From NCBI GenBank assembly GCA_964242335.1, contig CAXTAY010000012.1, positions 30,138-94,137 of the forward strand: a stretch of DNA of 64,000 nucleotides, written 5' to 3'. The notes beneath the pieces are model-generated. The model was not told the DNA's origin. It saw only the letters and a list, made by a program, of their open reading frames with translations, and made no database searches. Positions 27,917 to 37,058 of this stretch are shown one piece after another (the first letter of the stretch is position 1; each line of letters starts with the position of its first letter). This DNA comes from Lichenicoccus sp964242335. GTDB lineage: Bacteria; Pseudomonadota; Alphaproteobacteria; Acetobacterales; Acetobacteraceae. The translations under genes were made by a program, and so were the position numbers.

Positions 27917-29029
27917 ATGCCTGTAGAATTCATCGGCTACGTCGGCAACCACGAGCAGTCGGAGACCATCGCGCCCACCGGCCCGGTGATCGACCTCGAC
28001 CACATCGCCACCGCGGCGAGGCTGCACGAGGCCGGCGGCTTCGACCGGGTGCTGTTCGCGTTCCACTCGAACTCCCCCGAGAGCATCCTGGTCGCGCAGT
28101 ACGCCGCAGGCCGCACCGAGCGGCTCGGGCTGATGATCGCGCACCGCCCCGGCTTCAACGCGCCGACCATCCTGGCCCGCCAGCTGGCCACGCTCGACCA
28201 CATCACCCGCGGACGCGTCGCCGTGCACATCATCACCGGCGGCAGCGACCTCGAGCTGCAGGCCGACGGCGACCACACCACCAAGGCCGAGCGCTACGCC
28301 CGCACCGGCGAGTATCTCGACGTGGTGCGCCGGGAGTGGAGCAGCGCCGCGCCGTTCGACTACGCGGGGCGGCACTACCGGGTGCACGGCGCCCACTCGG
28401 CGGTGCGCCCATACCGGCCCGAGGGCATACCGGTGTATTTCGGCGGCTCCTCGGACGAGGCGATCGCGGTGGCCGGCCGGCACGCCGACATCTACGCGCT
28501 CTGGGGCGAGACCTACGACCAGGTGCGCGAGACGATCGCGCGCGTGCGCGCCGCCGCGGCGCCGCACGGCCGCTCGCCGCGCTTCTCGCTGTCGCTGCGG
28601 CCGATCCTCGCCGACACCGAGGAGGCCGCCTGGGCGCGCGCCGAGCGGATCCTCGAGCAGGCACGCGAGCTGCGCGCGCGGACCGGCGCCGGCGAGCCGG
28701 CGACGCCACCCAACGAGGGCTCGCGCCGCCTGCTGGCCGCGGCCGCGCAGGGCACCCGGCTGGACAAGCGGCTATGGACCGCCATCGCCGCCCTCGGCGG
28801 CGCGCGCGGCAACTCCACCTCCCTGGTCGGCACCCCGGACCAGGTCGCCGACGCGATGCTCGACTACCACCGGCTCGGCATCTCGACCTTCCTGATCCGC
28901 GGCTTCGATCCGCTCGCCGACGCCGCCCTCTACGGCCGCGAGCTGATCCCGCGCGTCCGCGCCCTGGTCGCGGAGGCGACCGCTGGCCGAGCCGCGGACG
29001 CGACCGCCGGTCAGGTCGCCGCGGAGTAG
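27917..29029 (+). CDS. LLM class flavin-dependent monooxygenase (SsuD-like)
   Basis: 370 residues. The N-terminus MPVEFIGYVGN and the TIM-barrel segments SPESILVAQYAAG, LARQLATLDHITRGRVAVHIITGG and YFGGSSDEAIAVAGRHAD are those of FMNH2-dependent alkanesulfonate and related monooxygenases. Such enzymes need a partner flavin reductase, none of which is nearby. They often cleave C-S bonds, but the family also contains pyrimidine and long-chain-alkane oxidases, so the substrate is open. GGAGG before ATG 27917 and the conserved MPVEFIG start favour this start over ATG 27860. It is the first gene of a probable three-gene operon. Confidence 0.88.
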   Translation: MPVEFIGYVGNHEQSETIAPTGPVIDLDHIATAARLHEAGGFDRVLFAFHSNSPESILVAQYAAGRTERLGLMIAHRPGFNAPTILARQLATLDHITRGRVAVHIITGGSDLELQADGDHTTKAERYARTGEYLDVVRREWSSAAPFDYAGRHYRVHGAHSAVRPYRPEGIPVYFGGSSDEAIAVAGRHADIYALWGETYDQVRETIARVRAAAAPHGRSPRFSLSLRPILADTEEAAWARAERILEQARELRARTGAGEPATPPNEGSRRLLAAAAQGTRLDKRLWTAIAALGGARGNSTSLVGTPDQVADAMLDYHRLGISTFLIRGFDPLADAALYGRELIPRVRALVAEATAGRAADATAGQVAAE

Positions 29030-29032
29030 GCG

Positions 29033-29986
29033 ATGCCGCCGCTGATCCTCAACCAGCTCGGACCGGAGATCGGCGGCGCGGTCGCCGCCCACGCCCTGCG
29101 TCCGCCGGTGCTGCACGCGGCGCGCGACGGCGCGCCGTGGGAGAGCGGCGAGGCCGAGATCCTGCTGACCGGTCCTTCCCGGTCCTGGAGCGGCGCGCCG
29201 ACGCCGCCGCCGCCGGGCTGGCCCGGCCGGCTGCGCTGGGTGCAGGTCGCCTCCACCGGCGTCGACTGGTTCCCGCGCTGGCTGCTGGACGGACCGACCG
29301 TGACCTGCGGGCGCGGCCACGCCGCCGTGCCGGTCGCGGAGTACGTGCTGACGGCGATGCTGCTGCACGAGAAGCGGCTGGACCGTATCGTCGTCTGCGA
29401 CCCGGACGGGTGGCAGCGTCATGCGCTCGGCACGCTCGAGGGCCGCACGCTGGGCCTCGCCGGGTACGGCGCGATCGGCCAGGCGGTCGCCGCGCGCGCC
29501 GTGGCCTTCGGGATGCACGTGCTGGTGCTGCGCCGGCGCGGCTGGAGCGGCGCCGACCCGCATCCCGCGACGGTGCAGCCGGTCGCGGACCTGGCGACGC
29601 TCGCCGCCCGCTCCGACCACCTGGTGCTGGCACTGCCGTTGACCGACGCCACGCGCGGCTGCGTCGACGCGCCGCTGCTGGCGCAGGCCAAGCCTGGGCT
29701 GCACCTGGTCAACGTCGCGCGCGGCGGCCTGGTCGACCAGCCGGCGCTGCTCGCGGCACTCGATCGCGGCCAGCTCGGCTTCGCCTCGCTCGATGTCACC
29801 GAGCCGGAGCCGCTGCCGGCGCGGCATCCGCTCTATACCCACCCGCTGGTGCGGCTGACGCCGCACCTCTCCTGGGCCGGCGGGTCGGCCCAGCAGGCGC
29901 TCGCCCGGCAGATCCTCGACAACCTCGACCGCTACCTGAGCCGGGAGCGGCTGCAAGACGTCGTCGATCCCGAACATCGCTACTGA
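29033..29986 (+). CDS. D-isomer-specific 2-hydroxyacid dehydrogenase
   Basis: 317 residues. The Rossmann motif GYGAIGQ follows GLA near residue 144. The catalytic Arg is in NVARGGLVD, the Glu in VTEPEPLP and the His in LTPHLSW near the C-terminus, all in the expected order. It interconverts a 2-hydroxy acid and 2-keto acid with NAD(P)H in the cytoplasm. It starts three bases after the LLM monooxygenase stop and is followed within 14 bases by the aldolase gene, so it should be in the same operon. Confidence 0.9.
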   Translation: MPPLILNQLGPEIGGAVAAHALRPPVLHAARDGAPWESGEAEILLTGPSRSWSGAPTPPPPGWPGRLRWVQVASTGVDWFPRWLLDGPTVTCGRGHAAVPVAEYVLTAMLLHEKRLDRIVVCDPDGWQRHALGTLEGRTLGLAGYGAIGQAVAARAVAFGMHVLVLRRRGWSGADPHPATVQPVADLATLAARSDHLVLALPLTDATRGCVDAPLLAQAKPGLHLVNVARGGLVDQPALLAALDRGQLGFASLDVTEPEPLPARHPLYTHPLVRLTPHLSWAGGSAQQALARQILDNLDRYLSRERLQDVVDPEHRY

Positions 29987-29999
29987 AGGACCATCACCG

Positions 30000-30785
30000 A
30001 TGAACGCCATCTCGCCCCCCCACGCGCCGCGCCGACCCAGGCTGGAGCCGCGGCCGGCCGTCGGCCTCGAGCAGGAGCGCCTGCATCGCAAGCAGCGGCT
30101 GGCGGCCACCTTCCGCCTGTTCGCGCGCTACGGCTTCGACCAGGGACTGGCCGGGCACGTCACCGCGCGCGATCCGGAGTTCCCCGAGCAGTTCTGGATC
30201 AACCCGCTGGCGATGCACTTCTCGCGGATCCGGGTCTCCGACCTGCAGCTGGTCGACCATGACGGCAGCGTGCTGATCGGCGACCGGCCGATCAACAATG
30301 CCGGCTTCACCATCCACTCGGCGATCCACGCCGCGCGTCCCGACGTGATCGCCGCCGCGCACACCCACTCGACCTACGGCAAGGCGTTCTCCACCCTGGG
30401 CAGACTGCTCGACCCGCTGACCCAGGATGCCTGCGCGTTCTACGAGGACCACGCGGTGTTCGACCCGTTCACCGGCGTCGTGCTCGACGAGTCCGAAGGG
30501 GTCCGGCTGGCGCAGACGCTCGGCTCGCGCAAGGCGCTGATCCTGCAGAACCACGGGCTGCTCACCGCCGGGCCCAGCGTGGAGGCCGCCGCCTGGTGGT
30601 TCATCGCGATGGACAACGCGGCCCACACCCAGCTGCTCGCCGACGCGGCCGGCATCACCAGGCCGATCGCGCCGGAGATCGCGCGCCACACCGCTAGCCA
30701 GACCGGCAGCGCGCTCGGGGGGTATTTCTCGTTCCAGCCGCTTTGGGAGATGATCGTCGCCGCCGAGCCGGATCTGCTGGATTAG
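30000..30785 (+). CDS. Class II aldolase/adducin family protein
   Basis: 261 residues. Zinc ligands are visible in AAAHTHSTYGKAFS and QNHGLLT, and the glycine-rich substrate loop region in FDQGLAGHVTARD. Family members are zinc aldolases, epimerases or decarboxylase-like enzymes acting on sugar phosphates or keto acids. An AAGGA site lies before ATG 30000. As the third gene of the LLM-dehydrogenase-aldolase set, it may split a keto-acid product. It ends just before a copy of the hairpin repeat. Confidence 0.88.
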   Translation: MNAISPPHAPRRPRLEPRPAVGLEQERLHRKQRLAATFRLFARYGFDQGLAGHVTARDPEFPEQFWINPLAMHFSRIRVSDLQLVDHDGSVLIGDRPINNAGFTIHSAIHAARPDVIAAAHTHSTYGKAFSTLGRLLDPLTQDACAFYEDHAVFDPFTGVVLDESEGVRLAQTLGSRKALILQNHGLLTAGPSVEAAAWWFIAMDNAAHTQLLADAAGITRPIAPEIARHTASQTGSALGGYFSFQPLWEMIVAAEPDLLD

Positions 30786-30804
30786 CGGGATGCCGACGAA
30801 CAGG

Positions 30805-30857
30805 CAGGCAAGGGCCTTGCCCTCGACCCACGGGGGCCGGTGGCCCCGGACCCGGAT
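30805..30857. repeat. Second, shorter copy of the hairpin element, between convergent genes
   Basis: 53 bases align without gaps to 7291-7343 with 43 identities. The first hairpin (30809-30825) keeps a seven-base stem with one mismatch and the second (30831-30848) a GGGGCC/GGCCCC core. The A/T-rich centre and the right-hand pair of hairpins are missing; the downstream end abuts the stop codon of the convergent binding-protein gene. Same setting as the first copy, so terminator function is plausible. Confidence 0.7.
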
Positions 30858-31832
30858 TCACGCGCGCAGCAGCGGCGTGAGCGCGTCCGAGAACCAGGGG
30901 GCGACGTCCACGCCGGCGGGGATCAGACCGGCACTCGCGAAGCTGTCAGCTACCTGCTGGCAGGAGCGTATCGCCCCGGCGCTCACCGGCACCATGCTGT
31001 ATGGCCGGTCGAGCTCGCGCAGGTAGCGCAGCACCACCGGCTCGGGCACCTGCACCACCGGCGCCACCAGCTTCGCCCAGCGCGGCCGGTCGGCGTCGAG
31101 GATCGCGCTGGCGCGGTTCAGCCGGCCGAGATAGTCCGCCACCACCGCCAGCATCGCCGGATCGTGCTCGTGCTTCGTCTGCAGTCCGACCAGGTAGTTG
31201 CCGGACAGGATGCCGGTCGCGTTCTGCAGCACCCGCGCGCCGGAATAGGCCTCGGCCAGCTGGATCGCGTAGCCGTAGGTGGCCCAGGCATCCAGCTGGC
31301 CGGAGCTGAAGGCGCTAGCGCCCGCGTTCATGCCGAGTGCCACCGCCTGGATATCGCCGAAGCCGAGCCCGTGCTGCTGCAGCATCCGGAGCAGGAAATA
31401 GTGCGAGGTGGTGGCGCGTATGTAGCCGACCCGCTTGCCCTTCAGGTCGGCGATCGAGCGGGCGGCGGAGTTCCCGGGGACGATCACCGCCTGGTTGGTG
31501 GTCGGGCCGCGCTCGACCGCCACCACGCGCAGCCGCGCCTGCGCGGCAGCCGCGAACACCAGCGGGATCTCGCTCCAGCTGCCGAGGTCGAGCGCGTCCG
31601 CGTTGATCGCCTGGGTGATCAGGTTGCCGGCGCTGAACTCGTGGAACTCGACCTTGTAGGGGAACCGGTCCAGTCCGGTGGCGGGCAGGATCGTGGCGTC
31701 GAAGCCGCGAAACACGCCGACGCGCAGCGTGACGCCGGAGAGGTCGGCGGCGCGCCCGGCGCCGCCCGCGCCGGCGCCCAGTGCCGCCGCACTACCCAGG
31801 CCGATCGCGCGACGCCTGCCGAGGAGCTGCAT
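30858..31832 (-). CDS. ABC transporter substrate-binding protein, NitT/TauT/SsuA type
   Basis: 324 residues. The N-terminus has a twin-arginine-like GRRRAIGLGSAAALGAG signal followed by a cleavable hydrophobic stretch. The mature protein shows the SsuA-like pattern: LRVGVFRGFDA, AINADALDLGSWSEIPLVFA, LKGKRVGYIRATTSHYFLL and a GQLDAWATYGY segment. It should bind a sulfonate, taurine-like or related anion in the periplasm. No ATPase or permease gene accompanies it, so it is an orphan that must use components encoded elsewhere. It sits five bases downstream of the acyl-CoA-dehydrogenase-like gene and is surely co-transcribed. Confidence 0.88.
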   Translation of the reverse strand: MQLLGRRRAIGLGSAAALGAGAGGAGRAADLSGVTLRVGVFRGFDATILPATGLDRFPYKVEFHEFSAGNLITQAINADALDLGSWSEIPLVFAAAAQARLRVVAVERGPTTNQAVIVPGNSAARSIADLKGKRVGYIRATTSHYFLLRMLQQHGLGFGDIQAVALGMNAGASAFSSGQLDAWATYGYAIQLAEAYSGARVLQNATGILSGNYLVGLQTKHEHDPAMLAVVADYLGRLNRASAILDADRPRWAKLVAPVVQVPEPVVLRYLRELDRPYSMVPVSAGAIRSCQQVADSFASAGLIPAGVDVAPWFSDALTPLLRA

Positions 31833-31837
31833 CGCCC

Positions 31838-32992
31838 TCAGCCCAGCAGCGCCAGGCGTCCGGCGCGCGCCAGCGCCGCATCGCCCTGCGGCGTGTGCAC
31901 GCGGGCGCACAGCACGTCGCGATAGTGCCGCTCCAGCGGGTTGCTCCGGCTGAGCCCGGGATTGCCGATCGCGGCGATGCCCTTCTCGACCGCGCGGATC
32001 GCGTTCTCGCTGACCACGTGCTTGGCGAGTGCGGCCTGCACGTCGGAGACCGCCTCGCCGCGGTCGGTCGCGGCGAGGAAGCCCTCGATCAGGTGGTGGT
32101 TGGCCAGCAGCAGCGCGTCGATCTCGCCGACCAGCTCGTGGAAGCGGGGCAGGGTGGCGAGCGCCGCTCCGAGATTGGCCGGCGCCCGCTGGCGCAGGAA
32201 CTCGAGCAGCCAGCGCCGGGCGGCGCGCGCGATCCCGTCATAGAGGGCCGCGATCGTGATGCTGCCCCACACCGCCTGCACCGGGTTCGGCGTCTGCCAG
32301 GCCTCCGGAGCGCGGATGTCGACGGCGTGCTCCGGCGGCACAGCCACGTCGTCGAGCACGACGGTGTGGCTCTCGGTGCCGCGCATGCCGAGCTGGTCCC
32401 AGGACGGCTCGATCCGCACCCCGTCCGCCGCCAGCGGTACCAGGAAGCCGCCGACCCGCGGCGCGTCCTCCTCGGTGCGGGCCCAGACCACGCCCCAGCG
32501 CAGCGCGTGCGAGCCGGTCGAGTAGATCTTGCGGCCGCTGATGCGCCAGCCCTCCGCGGTGCGACGGGCGCAGGTCGCGGGCAGCCCGCCGCGCGCCGGC
32601 GTGCCGAGCTCGGGCTCGACCCGGAGCGCGTTGAGCAGCGCCCCGTCCCGCACCGCCTCGCGCGAGACCAGCCGCCGCACCGCCTCCGGCCAGCGCGCCG
32701 AGCGCGCGATCTCGGCGTGCTGCAGCAGCTGCATCGACAGGATCAGCGCCACCGACGGATCGCCCTGCGCCAGGCGGCCGACCACGCCCGCGACCTCGCG
32801 CAGGCCGCCGCCGGCGCCGCCATAGGCCGGCGACACGGTGAGGGCCGGCAGGCCGGCGCCGTGCAGCGCGCGCAGGCTGTCGAAGGCGATGCTGCCGTCG
32901 CGATCATGATCGGCGGCGCGCCCGGCAAGCTGCCGCACCAGTTCGTCCAGTGCCGCGGCCGGGATCGGGTTGGTCTTCAGCATGCCGTCCAT
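31838..32992 (-). CDS. Acyl-CoA dehydrogenase-like flavoprotein (SfnB/DszC-type candidate)
   Basis: 384 residues with the three-domain acyl-CoA dehydrogenase fold: a helical N-terminus with GGAGGGLREV, a central beta domain (ISGRKIYSTGSHAL, then SWDQLGMRGTESH) and a C-terminal helical bundle. The GMRGTESH motif is typical. Members next to LLM monooxygenases and SsuA-like proteins are frequently FMNH2-dependent monooxygenases such as SfnB rather than beta-oxidation enzymes; the context here favours that. Start at 32992, with another ATG three codons in. It is divergent from the TonB receptor gene. Confidence 0.85.
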   Translation of the reverse strand: MDGMLKTNPIPAAALDELVRQLAGRAADHDRDGSIAFDSLRALHGAGLPALTVSPAYGGAGGGLREVAGVVGRLAQGDPSVALILSMQLLQHAEIARSARWPEAVRRLVSREAVRDGALLNALRVEPELGTPARGGLPATCARRTAEGWRISGRKIYSTGSHALRWGVVWARTEEDAPRVGGFLVPLAADGVRIEPSWDQLGMRGTESHTVVLDDVAVPPEHAVDIRAPEAWQTPNPVQAVWGSITIAALYDGIARAARRWLLEFLRQRAPANLGAALATLPRFHELVGEIDALLLANHHLIEGFLAATDRGEAVSDVQAALAKHVVSENAIRAVEKGIAAIGNPGLSRSNPLERHYRDVLCARVHTPQGDAALARAGRLALLG

Positions 32993-33040
32993 GATCGTGC
33001 GGTTCCTGTTCGGTGAGCCGAGAGTAGCGTCTCAACGCGC

Positions 33041-33120
33041 CTTGCATATGTGAATTATCTCAATTTCACCCTATTACACTATTAAAGACAGTTGGTCTTG
33101 ATCAACACGATTATATGTAG
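33041..33120. promoter_or_regulatory. A/T-rich divergent promoter region upstream of the TonB receptor and flavoprotein genes
   Basis: About 80 bases of markedly low G+C separate the divergent starts at 32992 and 33176. It contains TTGATCAA (33098-33105), TATAT (33112-33116) and several TATT/ATTA runs that could form -10 elements on both strands. It is the most A/T-rich point of the island and presumably controls both transcription units; I cannot assign exact promoters. Confidence 0.45.
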
Positions 33121-33175
33121 CGGATATCGGCGCGACCGCGGCAGCCGCCGCGGGTCCAGCCGCCGGAACCTGCTC

Positions 33176-35485
33176 ATGCCCCGACCTCGACCCCAGGACT
33201 TCATCCACCGCGTGCTGCGGCACGGCTCGTCCTGTGTCGCGCTGGTCGCCTCGATCCACGCTCCCGCGGCCGCCATCGCGGCGCCAGGCGCCGCCACCTC
33301 CGAGCCGCACCAGGCGGCGCCGCGCGCGCGGGTGCAGACGATCACCGTCTCCGGGCTGTCGCATCGCGCGGCCCGGCACTCGAAGCTGCAGCACACCGCC
33401 GCCTCGGTCTCCAGCCTGTCGTCGGAGAAGCTGGACCAGCTCGCCATCACCACGACGCGCCAGATCAGCAACCTGACGCCGAACCTGTTCCAGCCCCGCG
33501 CCACGGTCGGCTACTCCAACTCGAACTACTTCATCCGCGGCATCGGCGAGCTGGACGCGCAGGGCGAGCCGTCCGTCGGCAGCTACATCGACGGCGTCTA
33601 CCTGACCCGCACGATCGGCACGATGCAGGAGCTGCTCGACATCGACGGGATCGAGGTGGATCGCGGTCCGGTCGGCTTCACCACCGGGCACGGTGCGGAA
33701 GGCGGCGCCGTGCGCATCAACACGGTGGTGCCGGACGACGTCACGCACTTCACCGCCCAGGGCGGCTACGGCAGCTACAACGAGGTGCAGGGCGGCTTCG
33801 CGGCCAGCGGCGCGCTGCTGCCGGACACGCTTTACGCGAGCCTCGCGGTCGAGCATCACCAGCGCGACGGCGTCGATCACAACTACACCCTGGACCGCGA
33901 CGAGAACGACATCGACTACACCCAGGCGCGCGGCAAGCTGCGCGCGACGCCGAACGACCGGCTCGACATCACGCTCGCCTTCGACGGCACCGCGGACGGC
34001 AGCACCAACCGCGGCTACGGCAACCTGCTCAATCCGTATCCCTACGGGCTGTACTCCTCGATCTACCCGAAGAACAACTACAGCGAGGCGGGCTTCACCG
34101 GGACGGTCTCGTATCGTCTCGACAGCCACCTGACGCTGCGCTCCGTCACCGGCGTGCGCGGCTACGACGATAACGGCTATTACGACAACACCGGCGACCT
34201 CTATGCCCGCACCTCGCAGCTGCTGCATTACGGCGACCGCGCCTACTCGGAGGATGCGCAGCTGCAGGGCGAGTACGGCCGCCTCTCCTTCACCGCCGGC
34301 GCCTACTTCCTCGACGAGGACTGGCGCACCGGGCGTCGGGCGAACAACGTCTACGGCGCCCAGAGCAACGATCCGGCGGCGATCCGGCTGCAGCCGGTCT
34401 ATGCCGGGATCGACCAGGTCACGCACGACTGGGCGCTGTACGGGCTCGCGCAATACAAGATCACGCCGAACCTGAACGCCTCCGTGGGACTGCGCTGGAA
34501 CTGGGAGCAGCACTCCAACGCCGAAGTGCTGAGCACTCTCGCGACCGGCCGGACACACACGACGACGCCCGCGGACGAGCTCGCCGTGCTGTACGGCGCG
34601 CCACCCGGTGCGGTCGCCTGGACCGCCTCGGCGCGGCAGAGCTGGTCGCAGCTGCTGCCGAAGGGTGCGCTGCAATGGACGCTGGCGCCGCGCATCATGC
34701 CGTACGTGTCGATCTCGCAGGGCTCGAAATCCGGCGGCTACGACTACCGCGCGCAGACGCCGACCGCACTCGGCCGGCAGCAGGCGTTGCTGCCGTACGA
34801 CCCGGAGACCGTCACCACCTACGAGCTCGGCATCAAGAGCGAGCCGCTCGCGCACCGGCTGACCCTGAACGGCGCGTGGTTCTACAACGACTTCCAGGAC
34901 ATCCAGGTCACCACGCTGGATCCGTCGAGCGGGATCGCGCGTCGCTACAATGTCGGCAACGGCCACTCGCTCGGCGTCGAGGGCGAGGCGTCGCTGCACC
35001 TGCTGCCCGGCTGGGACGTCGACGGCACCGCGTCCTACCTGTTCGGCCAGCTCGACAGCTTCGACGGCATCTTCTCGCGCAGCGTCTACCCGACCGGCGT
35101 CGCCCTGAACAACACGCCGCACGCCGGCGAGCGGCTGCCCTATTCGCCGCGCGTGCAGATGGACCTCAGCAGCAGCCTCGTGCTGCCGCTGAGGATCCCC
35201 GGCGCGCTGCGCCTCGCCGGCGACGTCTCCTACCAGGGGCCGGTGTTCACCGACGCCCTGGAGAACGACCAGACCCGGCTGCCCGACCAGCTGTTCCTGA
35301 ACGCGCTGATCGCCTGGACCAGTCCATCTCGGCACTGGACCGCGACCCTGTCGGCCAAGAACCTGCTCGACCGCCGCTACCCGCAGAGCCTGTCCTACGC
35401 GCAGGGAGCGGGCGTTCCGGTGTACTGGGCGGCGGCCTACAACGATCCGCGCACGCTGTTCTTCTCGTTGCGCTACGCGCTGTGA
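33176..35485 (+). CDS. TonB-dependent outer-membrane receptor
   Basis: 769 residues. A signal peptide ends near AAIAAPG, followed by a candidate TonB box (QTITVSG). The plug domain has NYFIRGIGELD and YIDGVYLTRT then DGIEVDRGP, and the 22-stranded barrel ends in a terminal FFSLRYAL strand. It imports a bulky or scarce ligand across the outer membrane using TonB energy. The context (binding protein, flavin monooxygenases, NCS1 transporter) suggests an organic substrate rather than only iron. Start chosen at ATG 33176 because the signal peptide begins there; longer frames add a non-signal N-terminus. Confidence 0.9.
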   Translation: MPRPRPQDFIHRVLRHGSSCVALVASIHAPAAAIAAPGAATSEPHQAAPRARVQTITVSGLSHRAARHSKLQHTAASVSSLSSEKLDQLAITTTRQISNLTPNLFQPRATVGYSNSNYFIRGIGELDAQGEPSVGSYIDGVYLTRTIGTMQELLDIDGIEVDRGPVGFTTGHGAEGGAVRINTVVPDDVTHFTAQGGYGSYNEVQGGFAASGALLPDTLYASLAVEHHQRDGVDHNYTLDRDENDIDYTQARGKLRATPNDRLDITLAFDGTADGSTNRGYGNLLNPYPYGLYSSIYPKNNYSEAGFTGTVSYRLDSHLTLRSVTGVRGYDDNGYYDNTGDLYARTSQLLHYGDRAYSEDAQLQGEYGRLSFTAGAYFLDEDWRTGRRANNVYGAQSNDPAAIRLQPVYAGIDQVTHDWALYGLAQYKITPNLNASVGLRWNWEQHSNAEVLSTLATGRTHTTTPADELAVLYGAPPGAVAWTASARQSWSQLLPKGALQWTLAPRIMPYVSISQGSKSGGYDYRAQTPTALGRQQALLPYDPETVTTYELGIKSEPLAHRLTLNGAWFYNDFQDIQVTTLDPSSGIARRYNVGNGHSLGVEGEASLHLLPGWDVDGTASYLFGQLDSFDGIFSRSVYPTGVALNNTPHAGERLPYSPRVQMDLSSSLVLPLRIPGALRLAGDVSYQGPVFTDALENDQTRLPDQLFLNALIAWTSPSRHWTATLSAKNLLDRRYPQSLSYAQGAGVPVYWAAAYNDPRTLFFSLRYAL

Positions 35486-35561
35486 CAGCATGCTGGCATG
35501 AAGGTTGCTGCCTACTCGTCCGACCGGCGGACGCGGCGTCGGCCCTCGCGGAGCAGGCATC

Positions 35562-37058
35562 ATGCGCAGCGCCACCTTCGACATGCCCGATACGGCGCCC
35601 GATGCGGCGCCGGATGCGGCGGGCAGCCACCTCCCGGCGCATGATCCGGGCCTCTACAACGCCGACCTGGCGCCGGTGCCGCAGCCGCGGCGCGACTGGA
35701 GCTGGGTCAACATGTCCACCGTCTGGATGGGCATGGTGCACAACGTCGTCGCCTACGAGGCCGCCGCCGGGCTGATGGCGCTGGGGCTGGACGCGCTGCA
35801 GGCGCTGCTCGCGGTGGCGATCGCCTACGCGCTGCTGTTCCTGGCGATGTGGTTCAACGCGCGGCCCGGCACCCGCTACGGCATACCGTTCTGCGTGCTG
35901 ATCCGCTCCTCGTTCGGGCCCACTGGTGCGCAGCTGCCGGTGCTGCTGCGCGGCTTCTGCGCCATCTTCTGGTTCGCGGTGCAGGGCTACGCCGGCAGCC
36001 AGGCGATCGACGCCATCCTCGGCACGCTGATCCCGGCCTGGGCCGCCCTGACCGCGCCGGTGCTGGGTCTCGCGATCAAGGGGTGGCTCGCGGTCGCCCT
36101 GTTCTGGGGGCTGCATGCCTGGATCGTCTCGCACGGGGTGCACCGGATCCGCAATTTCGAGCTGTTCGCGGGCCCGCTGGTGATCGGGGTCGGCCTGCTC
36201 GCGACCGGATGGGGCCTGCACGTGGCGCACGGCCTCGGGCCGCTGTTCGCCCAGCCCTCGCGGCTGCATGGCGGCCAGGCCTGGCTCACCTTCGCCGTCG
36301 GCGTCACCGGCATGATCGGCATGTGGTCGACCTTCGCGGTGAACATCCCCGACCTGTCGCGCTTCGTGCGCTCCGAGCGCGACCAGGCGATCGGCCAGCT
36401 GGTCGGCCTGCCGGTCACCGCGATCGTGTTCACCGCGATGAGCGTGATCACCACCTCGGCGACCATCCTCAGGTTCGGCCACCCGATCTGGGATCCGGTG
36501 GCGCTGCTGCTGGCGCTGCACCAGCCGGCGGTGCTGCTGCTCGGCGGTGCGACCATCCTGGTCGCCACCCTGTCGGTCAACGTCGCGGCCAACATCATGC
36601 CCGCGGCCTACGACCTGGTGAACCTCATGCCGCGCCGGCTGAACTTCAACTCGGCCGCGCTGCTGGTGCTGGGCATCGGGCTGCTGTTCGCTCCCTGGCT
36701 GTGGTTCCGCGACGCCGGCAGCATCTTCGCGGTGCTGGGCGCCATCGGCGGCCTGCTGGGCCCGGTCACCGGCATCATGCTGGCGGATTTCTACCTGGTG
36801 CGGCGACAGCATCTCGCGATCGGCGAGCTCTACGTCCGCCACGGTCGCTACGGCGCCAGCGGCGGCTGGAACCTCGCCGGCATCGCCGCCTTCCTGATCG
36901 GCGGCAGTGCCGCGCTGGTGGGCAGCGTCGTCCCGGCACTGGCTGCCCTCGGCGCCTTCTCCTGGTTCATCGGCATCGCCGTGGGTGCGGCGGTATACGC
37001 GCTGTTCGCCAGACGCCTGCCCGGAGCCGAGCGGCCCGACGCGACCGTCCTGCCCTAG
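35562..37058 (+). CDS. NCS1 family nucleobase:cation symporter-like permease
   Basis: 498 residues, about 12 membrane segments. The N-terminal loop (YNADLAPVPQPRRDWSWVN, then MSTVWMGMVHN) and GTRYGIPFCVLIRSSFGPTG are signatures of NCS1 transporters for purines, pyrimidines, hydantoins or allantoin. The segment SVNVAANIMPAAYDLVNLMP contributes to the substrate site in this family. The ATG at 35562 has AGG upstream. It follows the TonB receptor by 76 bases on the same strand, so the pair may move one substrate across both membranes. Confidence 0.9.
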   Translation: MRSATFDMPDTAPDAAPDAAGSHLPAHDPGLYNADLAPVPQPRRDWSWVNMSTVWMGMVHNVVAYEAAAGLMALGLDALQALLAVAIAYALLFLAMWFNARPGTRYGIPFCVLIRSSFGPTGAQLPVLLRGFCAIFWFAVQGYAGSQAIDAILGTLIPAWAALTAPVLGLAIKGWLAVALFWGLHAWIVSHGVHRIRNFELFAGPLVIGVGLLATGWGLHVAHGLGPLFAQPSRLHGGQAWLTFAVGVTGMIGMWSTFAVNIPDLSRFVRSERDQAIGQLVGLPVTAIVFTAMSVITTSATILRFGHPIWDPVALLLALHQPAVLLLGGATILVATLSVNVAANIMPAAYDLVNLMPRRLNFNSAALLVLGIGLLFAPWLWFRDAGSIFAVLGAIGGLLGPVTGIMLADFYLVRRQHLAIGELYVRHGRYGASGGWNLAGIAAFLIGGSAALVGSVVPALAALGAFSWFIGIAVGAAVYALFARRLPGAERPDATVLP

